Shown: in pieces, positions 9,548 through 17,818 of the stretch | How positions within the stretch are numbered: the first letter of the stretch is position 1 | Layout of the letters: each line of letters opens with the position of its first letter | Origin: JACPUX01 sp964517465 | Lineage (GTDB): Bacteria > Pseudomonadota > Gammaproteobacteria > Burkholderiales > Casimicrobiaceae | Direction of reading: 5' to 3' | Assembly (NCBI GenBank): GCA_964517465.1 | Contig: CAZFEK010000012.1 | Span: forward strand, 21,845 to 85,844 | Length of the DNA: 64,000 nt | Notes under the pieces: generated by a model | Seen by the model: only the letters and a program-made list of their open reading frames with translations | Databases searched by the model: none | What the model was told of the DNA's origin: nothing | Position numbers and translations under genes: made by a program

Positions 9548-10381
9548 ATGCATGAGTCACCCTCCATAGTCGGCGCGGGCAGGCCCTACCTGAACGTCAA
9601 CAACATCGAAGTGATCTACGATCACGTCATTCTGGTGTTGAAAGGCGTTTCGCTCCAGGTCGAAAAAGGGCGCATCGTGGCCCTGCTCGGCGCCAACGGC
9701 GCGGGCAAGTCCACCACCCTGAAGACCATCTCCAATCTGCTGCGCGCCGAGCGCGGCGACGTGACCAAAGGCAGCGTCGAGTTCAAGGGCGCGCAGGTCG
9801 ATCAGCTCAACCCGTCCGAGCTGGTCAAGCGCGGGGTCATTCAAGTCATGGAAGGGCGGCACTGCTTCGGTCACCTCACGGTGGAAGAAAACCTGCTGAC
9901 CGGCGCTTACACGCGCTCGATCGGCCGCGCCGAACTGCGCGATGCCCTGGAATTGGTTTACACCTATTTCCCGCGGCTCAAAGTGCGCCGGAATTCCCAG
10001 TCGGGCTACACCTCGGGCGGTGAACAGCAAATGACGGCCATCGGCCGCGCCCTGATGGCCAAGCCGGAAATGATTCTGCTCGACGAACCTTCGATGGGTT
10101 TGGCGCCACAGATCGTCGAAGAGATTTTCGAGATCGTGAAGAATCTCAACCAAAAAGAGGGCGTGAGCTTCCTGCTCGCCGAGCAGAACACCATGGTGGC
10201 GCTGCGTTACGCGGATTTCGGCTACATCCTGGAAAACGGCCGGGTGGTGATGGAAGGCCAGGCCAAGGAGTTGGCGGCCAACGAAGACGTCAAGGAGTTC
10301 TACCTGGGATTGTCTTCCGGCGGCCGCAAGAGCTTCCGCGACATCAAGCATTACCGCCGCCGCAAGCGTTGGCTTGCCTAG
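9548..10381 (+). CDS. livF: ABC transporter ATP-binding protein, LivF type
   Basis: The 277-residue ATPase has Walker A GANGAGKST (about residue 48), signature TSGGEQQMTAIGRAL (about 154) and Walker B MILLDEPSMGLAP (about 177). It is the second nucleotide-binding subunit of the transporter. The C-terminus is longer than usual by about 30 residues and rich in Arg/Lys (KSFRDIKHYRRRKRW). The PaaK-like ligase gene starts 177 bp downstream. Confidence 0.9.
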   Translation: MHESPSIVGAGRPYLNVNNIEVIYDHVILVLKGVSLQVEKGRIVALLGANGAGKSTTLKTISNLLRAERGDVTKGSVEFKGAQVDQLNPSELVKRGVIQVMEGRHCFGHLTVEENLLTGAYTRSIGRAELRDALELVYTYFPRLKVRRNSQSGYTSGGEQQMTAIGRALMAKPEMILLDEPSMGLAPQIVEEIFEIVKNLNQKEGVSFLLAEQNTMVALRYADFGYILENGRVVMEGQAKELAANEDVKEFYLGLSSGGRKSFRDIKHYRRRKRWLA

Positions 10382-10447
10382 GTCGGCGGGCCGAAGGCGG
10401 GCGAGGCTCGCCGGCGGCACAAGTTGCGGGACGCGACTCGGCTTCGC

Positions 10448-10459
10448 GTTTCGCGAAAC
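10448..10459. promoter_or_regulatory. 12-bp perfect palindrome between livF and the PaaK-like gene
   Basis: GTTTCGCGAAAC is its own reverse complement. It sits about 100 bp upstream of the PaaK-like start in a 177-bp gap. It could be a binding site for a dimeric regulator. No promoter elements could be matched with confidence, and chance occurrence is possible. Confidence 0.25.
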
Positions 10460-10558
10460 AGGCTGAGGTTGTTGCCGCAAACTTTCGCAAGCGCACCGCA
10501 CCCGGGCGGAGCACCGAAAGACCGGCAAGGTGGGCCCAGCCGCATAAGGAGTTTGGCC

Positions 10559-11794
10559 ATGAATGCCTATTACGATGCGCTCGAAACCCGCGACCCTGCC
10601 GATCGCGAGCGCGACCTTTTCGCCCGTCTGCCCGGGCAGCTTGCCCACGCGAAGGCGCGCGCCGGCGCTTTTGCCAGAATTTTGTCGGACCTGGACACCG
10701 CCGCCATCACCAACCGCGCAGCGCTCGCAGGCCTGCCGGTGACGCGCAAATCCGAGTTGCTCGATTTGCAGAAGGCAGGCCGCCCCTTCGGCGGCTTCGC
10801 CGTCGGCGCCTGGGGCGATTTTTTGCGCGTCTTCTCCTCCCCGGGACCGCTTTATGAACCGGAAAGCGCCCGGCCCGATTATTGGCGTTTGGCGCGTGCC
10901 TTGTACGCCGCCGGTTTCCGTCGGGGTGATCTGGTGCATAACTGCTTTGCCTACCATTTCACGCCGGCGGGCTCGATGCTCGAAACCGGTGCTCACGCCT
11001 TGGGTTGCACGGTGTTTCCGGGCGGCATAGGCCAAACCGAGCAGCAGGTGCAGGCGATGCAGGACTTGCGGCCCGCCGGCTATGTGGGCACACCCTCGTT
11101 CCTGAAGATCATTCTCGACAAAGCCGATGAAATGGGCGTCGCCCTGAAAAGCCTGACCAAGGCCCTGGTTTCGGGCGAGGCTTTCCCGGGCAGCACCCGC
11201 CAGGCGCTCGCCGAGCGCGGCATCGTGGGCTACCAGGCCTATGCCACCGCCGACCTGGGGCTCATTGCCTATGAGTCCGAGGCGCGCGAAGGCCTCATCC
11301 TCGACGAGCAAGTGATCGTGGAAATCGTGCGCCCCGGCACCGGCGACCCCGTTCGCGAAGGCGAGGTCGGTGAGGTGGTGGTGACCACCTTGAACCCCGA
11401 TTACCCGCTGATTCGCTTCGGCACCGGCGATTTGTCGGCCATTCTGCCGGGGGTGAGTCCTTGCGGCCGCACCGCGCCGCGCATCAAGGGCTGGATGGGA
11501 CGCGCCGACCAAACCGCCAAGGTGCGGGGGCTCTTCGTGCACCCCAGCCAGATTTCCGAGGTGGTCAAGCGCCACCCTGAAGTCGAGCGCGCACGCTTGG
11601 TGATCGACAATCCCGAGGGCCAAGACCGCATGCGCCTGGTCTGCGAAACCGCCTTGCAGACCAATTCCTTGGCCGAGGCCATCGTCCACAGCTTGCGCGA
11701 CGTGACCAAACTGCGCGGCGAAATCGAGTTTCGGCGCCACGGGGAATTGGCCAACGACGGCAAAGTGATCGAGGACTTGCGGCAGTACGATTGA
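10559..11794 (+). CDS. Phenylacetate-CoA ligase (PaaK)-like protein with an altered ATP-binding loop
   Basis: The 411-residue protein resembles PaaK-family adenylate-forming enzymes (YATADLG near residue 227, a GWMGRADQTAKVRG hinge and a C-terminal subdomain). The start at 10559 follows AAGGAG at 10546-10551. The Ser/Thr/Gly-rich ATP loop expected near residue 93 reads SSPGPLYEPE instead of SSGTTG, so catalysis by the classical route is doubtful. Its position after livF suggests a role with the imported acid. Alternatives are a divergent ligase or a non-catalytic acyl-binding relative. Confidence 0.75.
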   Translation: MNAYYDALETRDPADRERDLFARLPGQLAHAKARAGAFARILSDLDTAAITNRAALAGLPVTRKSELLDLQKAGRPFGGFAVGAWGDFLRVFSSPGPLYEPESARPDYWRLARALYAAGFRRGDLVHNCFAYHFTPAGSMLETGAHALGCTVFPGGIGQTEQQVQAMQDLRPAGYVGTPSFLKIILDKADEMGVALKSLTKALVSGEAFPGSTRQALAERGIVGYQAYATADLGLIAYESEAREGLILDEQVIVEIVRPGTGDPVREGEVGEVVVTTLNPDYPLIRFGTGDLSAILPGVSPCGRTAPRIKGWMGRADQTAKVRGLFVHPSQISEVVKRHPEVERARLVIDNPEGQDRMRLVCETALQTNSLAEAIVHSLRDVTKLRGEIEFRRHGELANDGKVIEDLRQYD

Positions 11795-11933
11795 CCACGG
11801 TTCGGAAGCTTACCGCGTCATTTGTAGCGGGGTGAGCAAGGCGAGTCCTGAGTTCGCAGGCGCGTCCCAGGGCAGCCTGCCGAATGCCACTGACTTGCCG
11901 CCTCCACGCGAATTTGCGCTAGCATCGGCAGCG

Positions 11934-12800
11934 ATGCCCAATCCCTCCCCCACTGCGCCCACCCTTTGCATCGCCGATTTGCTGCGCGAGGCCGCCGCGC
12001 TGCCCATGCTCGAAGCGCGCTTGCTGCTCGCGCAGGTGACAGGAAAGCCCAAGGCCTGGGTGCTGGCACACCCTGAAGCCGGCGTGCCGCTCGAGCCTGC
12101 GGACACCTTCCGCGCGCTTTGTGCCCGGCGCCTCGCCGGCGAACCCATCGCCTATCTCCTCGGGCGGCGGGAGTTCTTCGGCCTTTCCTTGGCCAGCACG
12201 CCGGCCGCGCTGATCCCCCGCCCGGAGACCGAGCTGCTGGTGGAACTGGCGCTCGCCCGCATCGACGGCCAAGGCGCGTCGCGGGTGCTGGATCTGGGCA
12301 CCGGCAGCGGCGCCATTGCGCTTGCCATCGCCCATGCGCGCCGGCAGGTCGAGGTGAGCGCAGCGGAGCTCTGCCCCGAGGCGCTAGCCCTCGCGCGCCG
12401 CAATGCGGCCGAACTGGGGCTCGTCAACGTGCGCCTGATGGCCAGCGACTGGTACCGCGATCTGCCCCAAGCGCATTGGGACCTCATCGTCGCCAACCCG
12501 CCCTACATCGCCGCCGCGGACCCCCACCTGCAACAAGGCGATCTGCGCTTCGAACCGCGCCGCGCGCTCACCCCTGAAGGCGACGGGCTCGATGCGCTGC
12601 GAACCGTCATTGCCGGCGCCCCGCCCCGCCTCGCACCGGGCGGTTGTTTAATGGTGGAGCACGGCTGGGATCAAGGTGAAGCGGTGCGCGCACTGTTCGC
12701 CGCGGCAGGGTTTTCCGACATCGCAAGCGAGCGCGATTTGGCCGGTCTAGAACGCGCCAGTTGTGGTTGCCTTGGCATTGCACCCAAGCGGAGCGGGTGA
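11934..12800 (+). CDS. prmC: Peptide chain release factor N5-glutamine methyltransferase
   Basis: A 288-residue class I methyltransferase that modifies the GGQ glutamine of RF1/RF2 using S-adenosylmethionine. Visible motifs are the SAM-binding VLDLGTGSGAIALAIA and the catalytic NPPYIAA, followed by FEPRRALTPEGDGL. The ATG at 11934 gives a length close to known PrmC; an upstream in-frame codon at 11832 would add a poorly conserved extension. It stands alone, not beside prfA as in many genomes. Confidence 0.9.
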   Translation: MPNPSPTAPTLCIADLLREAAALPMLEARLLLAQVTGKPKAWVLAHPEAGVPLEPADTFRALCARRLAGEPIAYLLGRREFFGLSLASTPAALIPRPETELLVELALARIDGQGASRVLDLGTGSGAIALAIAHARRQVEVSAAELCPEALALARRNAAELGLVNVRLMASDWYRDLPQAHWDLIVANPPYIAAADPHLQQGDLRFEPRRALTPEGDGLDALRTVIAGAPPRLAPGGCLMVEHGWDQGEAVRALFAAAGFSDIASERDLAGLERASCGCLGIAPKRSG

Positions 12801-12830
12801 CTCGACCCTGGCTCTCGACCCTTGCTCTCA

Positions 12831-12845
12831 ATAGCTATACACTAT
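12831..12845 (+). promoter_or_regulatory. Candidate OxyR box upstream of oxyR
   Basis: ATAGCTATACACTAT matches the LysR/OxyR half-site pattern ATAG-N7-CTAT and lies 28 bp before the oxyR start. A weak promoter may overlap it (TCGACC at 12815-12820, 17-bp spacer, TACACT at 12838-12843). This would fit negative autoregulation, which is known for OxyR. One conserved position inside the spacer (A at position 6) is not met. Confidence 0.5.
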
Positions 12846-12872
12846 CGCGGTTTTGTTCTCCATTAGCTTCTC

Positions 12873-13778
12873 ATGACCCTCACCGAACTGCGTTACATCG
12901 TCGCCCTCGCGCAGGAGAAGCATTTCGGCAAGGCGGCGGCCAAGTGTTTCGTCAGTCAGCCCACGCTTTCGGTGGCGATACAAAAGCTCGAAGACGAACT
13001 GGGCGTCGCTCTTTTCGAGCGCCTGCGCAGCGAAATCGCGATCACCGAAGTGGGTCAGCGAGTGATTGCGCAAGCCCAGCGGGCTCTCGACGAAGCCGAG
13101 AAGGTGAAACAAATCGCCAAGGGCGGGCGCGATCAACTGAGCGAGCCCTTGCGCCTCGGCGTCATTCCCACGATTGCACCCTATCTCTTGCCCGAGCTGA
13201 TTCCGCGCCTGCAAAAACGCGCTCCGGCCATGCCCCTGGAAATCGAGGAAAACCTCACCGGAGAACTGCAAGGCGCGCTGCTCTCGGGCAAGCTCGATGT
13301 GCTGCTGCTCGCGCTGCCTTTCGAAGCCCCAGGGGTAGACCTGCGCCCCTTATACGACGAAGCCTTCGGCGTGGTGCTGCCGGCCCAACATCCGCTGGCG
13401 AAGAAGAAGCAGTTGCGCACGAGCGACCTCGAAACCGAGCGGGTCTTGCTGCTGCGCGCCGGACACTGCCTCTCCGAGCAAGTGCTTTCGGCCTGCGGCG
13501 AGGTGATTCGACCCAACGCTCACGAGGTGGGTTTTTCGATCGAAACCATGCGCCAGATGGTCGCGGCCGGTTTCGGCATTTCGGTCTTTCCCGCCAGCGC
13601 GCTCACCAAACGCCAGGAGAGCAAGCTCATCCGCGTGGTGCCCTTTGCCCCGCCGGTTCCGCATCGCCGCGTGGTGTTGGCCTGGCGCAAAAGTTTCACT
13701 CGGCCGGCGGTGCTCGATGCACTCGAAGACGCGGTGCGCGCGATTCGAGTCGATTATTTCGAGTTTGTCGCCGCATGA
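12873..13778 (+). CDS. oxyR: Hydrogen peroxide-sensing LysR-type regulator OxyR
   Basis: The 301-residue protein has an N-terminal winged helix (residues 1-60) and a LysR substrate domain. Cys199 and Cys208 lie in GHCLSEQVLSAC, with the same numbering and spacing as the redox-active pair of E. coli OxyR. Disulfide formation between them would switch on peroxide-defence genes. It is therefore OxyR and not another LysR regulator. Its stop overlaps the start of the DUF3047 gene (ATGA), so the two are translationally coupled. No catalase or ahpC gene is adjacent. Confidence 0.95.
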   Translation: MTLTELRYIVALAQEKHFGKAAAKCFVSQPTLSVAIQKLEDELGVALFERLRSEIAITEVGQRVIAQAQRALDEAEKVKQIAKGGRDQLSEPLRLGVIPTIAPYLLPELIPRLQKRAPAMPLEIEENLTGELQGALLSGKLDVLLLALPFEAPGVDLRPLYDEAFGVVLPAQHPLAKKKQLRTSDLETERVLLLRAGHCLSEQVLSACGEVIRPNAHEVGFSIETMRQMVAAGFGISVFPASALTKRQESKLIRVVPFAPPVPHRRVVLAWRKSFTRPAVLDALEDAVRAIRVDYFEFVAA

Positions 13779-14542
13779 ACGCACGCTTTCATTTGGGGCC
13801 TCTCGCGCTGGCTTGGCTGGCCGCAGTTCTTGCGGCCTGCTCCGGCACGCCGCACCGATCGACGGAAAAGGATGCCTGCGAGCTTAGCGCCTTCTCCGGC
13901 GCTCGCCCCGGAAACGCATGGCCGGAAGGCTGGCAGGGCTGGAGCCTGAGTCAATACAAGAAGCCGACGCGCTATCGCCTGGTGGAGCAGGATGGCGCCA
14001 CGGTGCTGGAAGCCGAGGCTGACCGTTCGGCCTCGGGTTTGGTGTTCAAGCTCGACGTTGCGGCCTCGGCCTGCCACGAGTTGGCCTGGCGGTGGAAAGT
14101 GGGCCGTGCGATCGATGGCGCCGATCCCGAACGCGCCAACGCCGACGATGCGCCAGCGCGCGTGATCGTTACTTTCAGCGGCGACCGCAAGCGCTTCACT
14201 TTCGACGACCGGCTGTTCGCGGCCAAAATCAAAGCGTTCACCGGTCAGGAACTGCCCTATGCCACTTTGATCTACGCCTGGAACCGAAAACATCCGGCGG
14301 GCTCCGTGGTGCTCAGCCCTCACACCCAGCGCATACGCACGCTGACGCTGGGCGAAGGCCGCGAAATCAGTGCCTGGACTGAGGTTCATCGCAATCTCGT
14401 TGCCGATTATCGTCTCGCTTTCGGCGAAGAACCGGGCCGCATTGCCTCGGTCGCCCTGATGACCGATGCCGACAACACCGGCAAACAGGCGCTGGCGTGG
14501 TATGGAGACATCGTGCTGCAGGGCGATGCCGACGGCCGCTGA
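13775..14542 (+). CDS. DUF3047 lipoprotein
   Basis: A 255-residue predicted lipoprotein: a signal sequence with lipobox LAAC puts the lipidated Cys near residue 22. The rest matches the DUF3047 family (WSLSQYKKPTRYRLV, LAWRWKVGRAI, YAWNRKHPAGSVV, VALMTDADNTG), which has a jelly-roll-like appearance and no known function. It overlaps the oxyR stop by 4 bp and may be co-expressed with it. Confidence 0.8.
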   Translation: MNARFHLGPLALAWLAAVLAACSGTPHRSTEKDACELSAFSGARPGNAWPEGWQGWSLSQYKKPTRYRLVEQDGATVLEAEADRSASGLVFKLDVAASACHELAWRWKVGRAIDGADPERANADDAPARVIVTFSGDRKRFTFDDRLFAAKIKAFTGQELPYATLIYAWNRKHPAGSVVLSPHTQRIRTLTLGEGREISAWTEVHRNLVADYRLAFGEEPGRIASVALMTDADNTGKQALAWYGDIVLQGDADGR

Positions 14543-14594
14543 ATGCAAATCGCGTCTGCCCTTGGCAAGCGCTGGGCCCGGTGTCGAGCGCAAG

Positions 14595-14614
14595 CCCCGG
14601 CATCGATGCCGGGG
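14595..14614. repeat. 20-bp perfect palindrome, hairpin-forming
   Basis: CCCCGGCATCGATGCCGGGG reads the same on both strands and can fold into a nine-pair hairpin. It lies between the DUF3047 gene and the glycosyltransferase gene. No T-run follows, so it may be a dispersed palindromic repeat or an mRNA 3' stabiliser. Confidence 0.5.
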
Positions 14615-14643
14615 AAGTTCAGCTCTGGATATAAGGCCGGGTG

Positions 14644-15465
14644 ATGGCAAGTCTGAGTGTAAGCATCGTCTTGTACGCCCCCGATGAAGCGGATCTCGCC
14701 CAAACTTGTCTGAGCCTCAAGCGCGCCATCGTCCGGGCGCAGTCCAATGGCCGCCTGGAAGCAGCCGAAGTCTGGCTGATCGACAACGGTCCGGAGCCAA
14801 ATCGCGGGGCCGCCGAGCGGGCGCAGGCACATTTCGCGGAAGCAGCGATCGAGGTGCACATTCTGCAGGGTCAAGGCAACGTCGGCTACGGCCGCGGACA
14901 CAATCTTGCGCTGCATGCGACATCCACCGATTATCACCTGGTGCTCAACCCTGACGTCGAACTCGCGCCCGACGCGCTCGACGCGGCGCTTTTGTTCATG
15001 GCCTCCGAACCCCGGGTTCTGATGCTGACGCCGCAAGCGCACAACCGGAATGGGGATCGCCTCTACTTGTGCAAGCGCTACCCCAGCGTATTCGATTTTT
15101 TGTTGCGCGGCTTTGCGCCGAGGTGGTTGAAGCGCATTTTCGACCACCGCCTGGCCCGCTACGAAATGCGCGAAGAAACGGGCGAAGACGTGCTTATGCC
15201 CATTCCGATCGCCAGCGGTTGCTTCATGTTCTTGCGCCGCTCGGCCATAGAGGCGAGCGGCGGTTTCGACCCGGCCTATTTTCTTTATTTCGAAGACTTC
15301 GATCTGTCCTGGCGTTTGGCGCAGACCGGCACTATCGCCTACGCGCCGCGTGTCGCCATCGTACATTTCGGCGGCCATGCAGCGCGCAAGGGTTGGCATC
15401 ATCTGCGGCTATTTCTCGCCGCCGGGAGGATTTTCTTTGGCAAGCACGGCTGGAAGTTTTGGTAA
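14644..15465 (+). CDS. Glycosyltransferase family 2 (rhamnosyltransferase-like)
   Basis: The 273-residue GT-A fold protein has an N-terminal nucleotide-sugar domain (SVSIVLYAPDE), NPDVELAP as the DxD equivalent near residue 105 and the acceptor-side motif YFLYFEDFDLSWRL of WbbL-like enzymes. It should add a sugar to a lipid-linked or surface glycan at the membrane. A GTG at 14641 directly precedes the ATG and could also be the start. It overlaps the epimerase gene by 29 bp. Confidence 0.83.
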   Translation: MASLSVSIVLYAPDEADLAQTCLSLKRAIVRAQSNGRLEAAEVWLIDNGPEPNRGAAERAQAHFAEAAIEVHILQGQGNVGYGRGHNLALHATSTDYHLVLNPDVELAPDALDAALLFMASEPRVLMLTPQAHNRNGDRLYLCKRYPSVFDFLLRGFAPRWLKRIFDHRLARYEMREETGEDVLMPIPIASGCFMFLRRSAIEASGGFDPAYFLYFEDFDLSWRLAQTGTIAYAPRVAIVHFGGHAARKGWHHLRLFLAAGRIFFGKHGWKFW

Positions 15466-16417
15466 GTTGCGCCGTCCCTGGCTCGTCACCGGCGCCAACG
15501 GCTTCGTCGGGCGGGCCTTCTGCGACCTCCTGCACGCCGAGGGCATCGCTCACCGCGCCGTGGTCCGCCAGGCACGCCGCGCGCTCGCCGGCGAAATTGC
15601 CTTGGGCGACTTCGCTACGGCCGACTGGCGCGAGGTGCTCGCGGGTGTCGACTGCGTCTTTCACCTCGCTGCCCGCGCCCACGTGATGGAAGAACGGGCC
15701 GCCAATCCGCTCGCGGAATACCGGCGTGCCAATGTCGAGGTGAGCGCGAGGCTCGCCGACCAAGCTGCGGCAGCAGGGGTGCGGCGCTTCGTTTTTCTTT
15801 CCACCGTCAAAGTACTGGGCGAGTACACGCGAGCAAACCCGTTTACCGACGCCGATGCGCCTGCGCCCCAAGACGACTACGCCAAGAGCAAACTTGAAGC
15901 GGAAGAAGTATTGGCGGGAATCGGCCGCTTGCGCGGTATGGAGGTGCTCATCCTGCGCGTGCCCCTGATTTACGGCCCCGAGGTCAAAGGCAATTTTCTT
16001 ACGCTGCTGAAATGGGTTGCGCGCGGCATACCTTTGCCCTTGGGCGCAATCCGCAACCAGCGCAGTTTGCTGTACTTGGCCAATCTCTGCCATGCGCTGC
16101 GCAAACTCGGTGAACTAAACCAAGCGCACTCCGGCTGTTGGCTCTTGGCCGATCCCGACCCGATTTCGACGCCCGCACTCGCCCGCGGCTTGGCGCAAGC
16201 CCTGGGGGTGCCGTCGAGGGTGTTTCCCCTTCCCGGTTTCATCCTGACCTCCGCGGCAGCAATCCTCGGGCGCGAAGCCGCCTGGGAAAGACTCCATGGG
16301 TCTTTGGTGGTCGATGCCCGGCGGTTCTGCCGCGAGTTCGACTGGACACCTCCCTTTACGCTGCAGCAAGGTTTGGCCGAAACCGCCGCCTGGTACCGGA
16401 GGCGAATTCTAGGATAA
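15437..16417 (+). CDS. NAD-dependent epimerase/dehydratase (extended SDR)
   Basis: A 326-residue nucleotide-sugar epimerase-like protein with Rossmann motif TGANGFVG near residue 17 and the catalytic pair in YAKSK. The start is inferred as TTG at 15437 because a good ribosome site (GGGAGGA, 15424-15430) precedes it. The ATG at 15350 lies deep in the glycosyltransferase gene. It probably supplies or modifies the sugar used by the upstream transferase; the exact substrate is not evident. Confidence 0.8.
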   Translation: MASTAGSFGKLRRPWLVTGANGFVGRAFCDLLHAEGIAHRAVVRQARRALAGEIALGDFATADWREVLAGVDCVFHLAARAHVMEERAANPLAEYRRANVEVSARLADQAAAAGVRRFVFLSTVKVLGEYTRANPFTDADAPAPQDDYAKSKLEAEEVLAGIGRLRGMEVLILRVPLIYGPEVKGNFLTLLKWVARGIPLPLGAIRNQRSLLYLANLCHALRKLGELNQAHSGCWLLADPDPISTPALARGLAQALGVPSRVFPLPGFILTSAAAILGREAAWERLHGSLVVDARRFCREFDWTPPFTLQQGLAETAAWYRRRILG

Positions 16418-16445
16418 TCTCCGCTTCGATCCCGAAAGTCCCGCC

Positions 16446-17162
16446 ATGACCCGCCCTAGCCTGCGCCCCGACGATGCCCTGCGCCCTTTGCGTATCACCC
16501 GGCATTACACTCGTTATGCCGAAGGTTCGGTGCTGGTCGAAGCCGGCGAAACCAAAGTGATTTGCACCGCCAGCGTGGAAGACGGAGTGCCTGCTTTTTT
16601 GCGCGGCAAAGGACAGGGCTGGCTCACCGCCGAATACGGCATGTTGCCGCGCGCCACCCACACCCGCGGAAAACGCGAAGCGGCGGCGGGCAAACAGTCC
16701 GGCCGCAGCCAGGAAATCCAGCGCCTCATCGGGCGCAGCTTGCGCGCCGTAACCGACCTCGGCCTCTTGGGCGAACGCACCATTCAGATCGACTGCGACG
16801 TCATCCAGGCCGACGGCGGCACGCGCTGCGCCAGCATCACCGGCGCCTGCGTGGCGCTGCACGATGCGCTCAGCGGCTTGCTGGCGGCAGGGCTGATTTC
16901 GAGCCTTCCTTTGCGCGAAATGGTGGCCGCCGTGTCGGTCGGCATCTATCAAGGCGCGGCGGTGCTCGACCTCGATTACGCGGAAGACTCCGCCTGCGAA
17001 ACCGACATGAATGTGGTGAAAACCGAATCCGGCGGATTCGTCGAAATTCAGGGTACTGCCGAGGGTGCGCCTTTTAGCCGCCCGGAAATGGATCGTCTCT
17101 TGTCTTTGGCGGAATCCGGCCTGGGGCGAATCTTCGCGGTCCAGCGCGCCGCTGTCGAATAA
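16446..17162 (+). CDS. rph: Ribonuclease PH
   Basis: The 238-residue length is standard. It trims tRNA 3' ends by phosphorolysis. Conserved stretches are RPDDALRPLRITRHYTRYAEG at the start, TAEYGMLPRATHTR (substrate site), RSLRAVTDL and QIDCDVIQADGGTR. The ATG at 16446 fits the family start. It lies 28 bp after the epimerase gene and is followed by an intrinsic terminator. Confidence 0.96.
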   Translation: MTRPSLRPDDALRPLRITRHYTRYAEGSVLVEAGETKVICTASVEDGVPAFLRGKGQGWLTAEYGMLPRATHTRGKREAAAGKQSGRSQEIQRLIGRSLRAVTDLGLLGERTIQIDCDVIQADGGTRCASITGACVALHDALSGLLAAGLISSLPLREMVAAVSVGIYQGAAVLDLDYAEDSACETDMNVVKTESGGFVEIQGTAEGAPFSRPEMDRLLSLAESGLGRIFAVQRAAVE

Positions 17163-17173
17163 CCCTCGCAACA

Positions 17174-17194
17174 CCGCGACGCAGCGGCTTTTTT
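17174..17194 (+). terminator. Intrinsic terminator of rph
   Basis: A short GC stem (CCGC 17174-17177 with GCGG 17184-17187, loop GACGCA) is followed by CTTTTTT. It lies 12 bp after the rph stop. The T-run also holds the stop codon of the convergent IPTL-CTERM gene. Confidence 0.6.
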
Positions 17195-17741
17195 ATAACT
17201 GCTCGAACGTTCGACGGCGCCGGGCCGCCCACGCCGCCGCGGCAAGCATCAGCACTGCAAGGAGCACGAGCCCAAACCGGGAAAGCGTAGGGATCGACAC
17301 CATCAAGGAATTATCGTAAACCACGGCGAACTGGGGTGCGGCCAGCGCCGCCGGGCAGGTGATGGCGGCCTGAAAACTAGGCGCGACGTTGGAGGTGATG
17401 GTGATGGTAACGACCACTGGCTCGGGGCCGGGGGTCGTGGTTACGCCGCTTTGAAAGTTGCCCGTTGCCGCCGGGCCCACCGGGCCTATGGAAAAGTTGT
17501 AATTCGGCGTCCCGATGGTGAAGCCGCCCGTCGAAGAGACCATGGTGGCAGTCTGAACGTCTCCGGCAGGCAGGTGCGCCGATCGCGTGATGGTGGCGCC
17601 GGCGAGCTGCACCGAACCGGTGGTGCCCGTGCAAGCGCCCGCGGAGAGGCCAGTCAGGCGATAATAGTAGCCCCCGGTCTGAGCCTGGACAGGCAGAGAC
17701 AACAAAGCTAATAGCGGCAGCAAGAAGCGCAGCAAGTTCAT
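17193..17741 (-). CDS. Secreted IPTL-CTERM protein of unknown function
   Basis: The 182-residue protein has an N-terminal signal peptide (MNLLRFLLPLLALLSLPVQAQ) and a C-terminal sorting signal: IPTLSRFG, a hydrophobic helix, then RRRR. This is the IPTL-CTERM arrangement, a relative of PEP-CTERM signals. The middle is Gly/Thr/Ala-rich and resembles a beta-rich domain of no named family. The start at 17741 is chosen because it gives a clean signal peptide. No sortase or exosortase gene is in the window. Confidence 0.8.
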   Translation of the reverse strand: MNLLRFLLPLLALLSLPVQAQTGGYYYRLTGLSAGACTGTTGSVQLAGATITRSAHLPAGDVQTATMVSSTGGFTIGTPNYNFSIGPVGPAATGNFQSGVTTTPGPEPVVVTITITSNVAPSFQAAITCPAALAAPQFAVVYDNSLMVSIPTLSRFGLVLLAVLMLAAAAWAARRRRTFEQL

Positions 17742-17818
17742 GAGCTTGGGGTGGGGGAGGGGTGTCAATTTACGGGTTGGACCCGGATTTGTCAAAAAAA
17801 GTCGTCGAGGTTGCGAGC

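Noticed and set aside
9557..11740. A 727-codon minus-strand frame opposite livF and the PaaK-like gene
   Set aside because: It is antisense to two supported genes and has no motif of its own.
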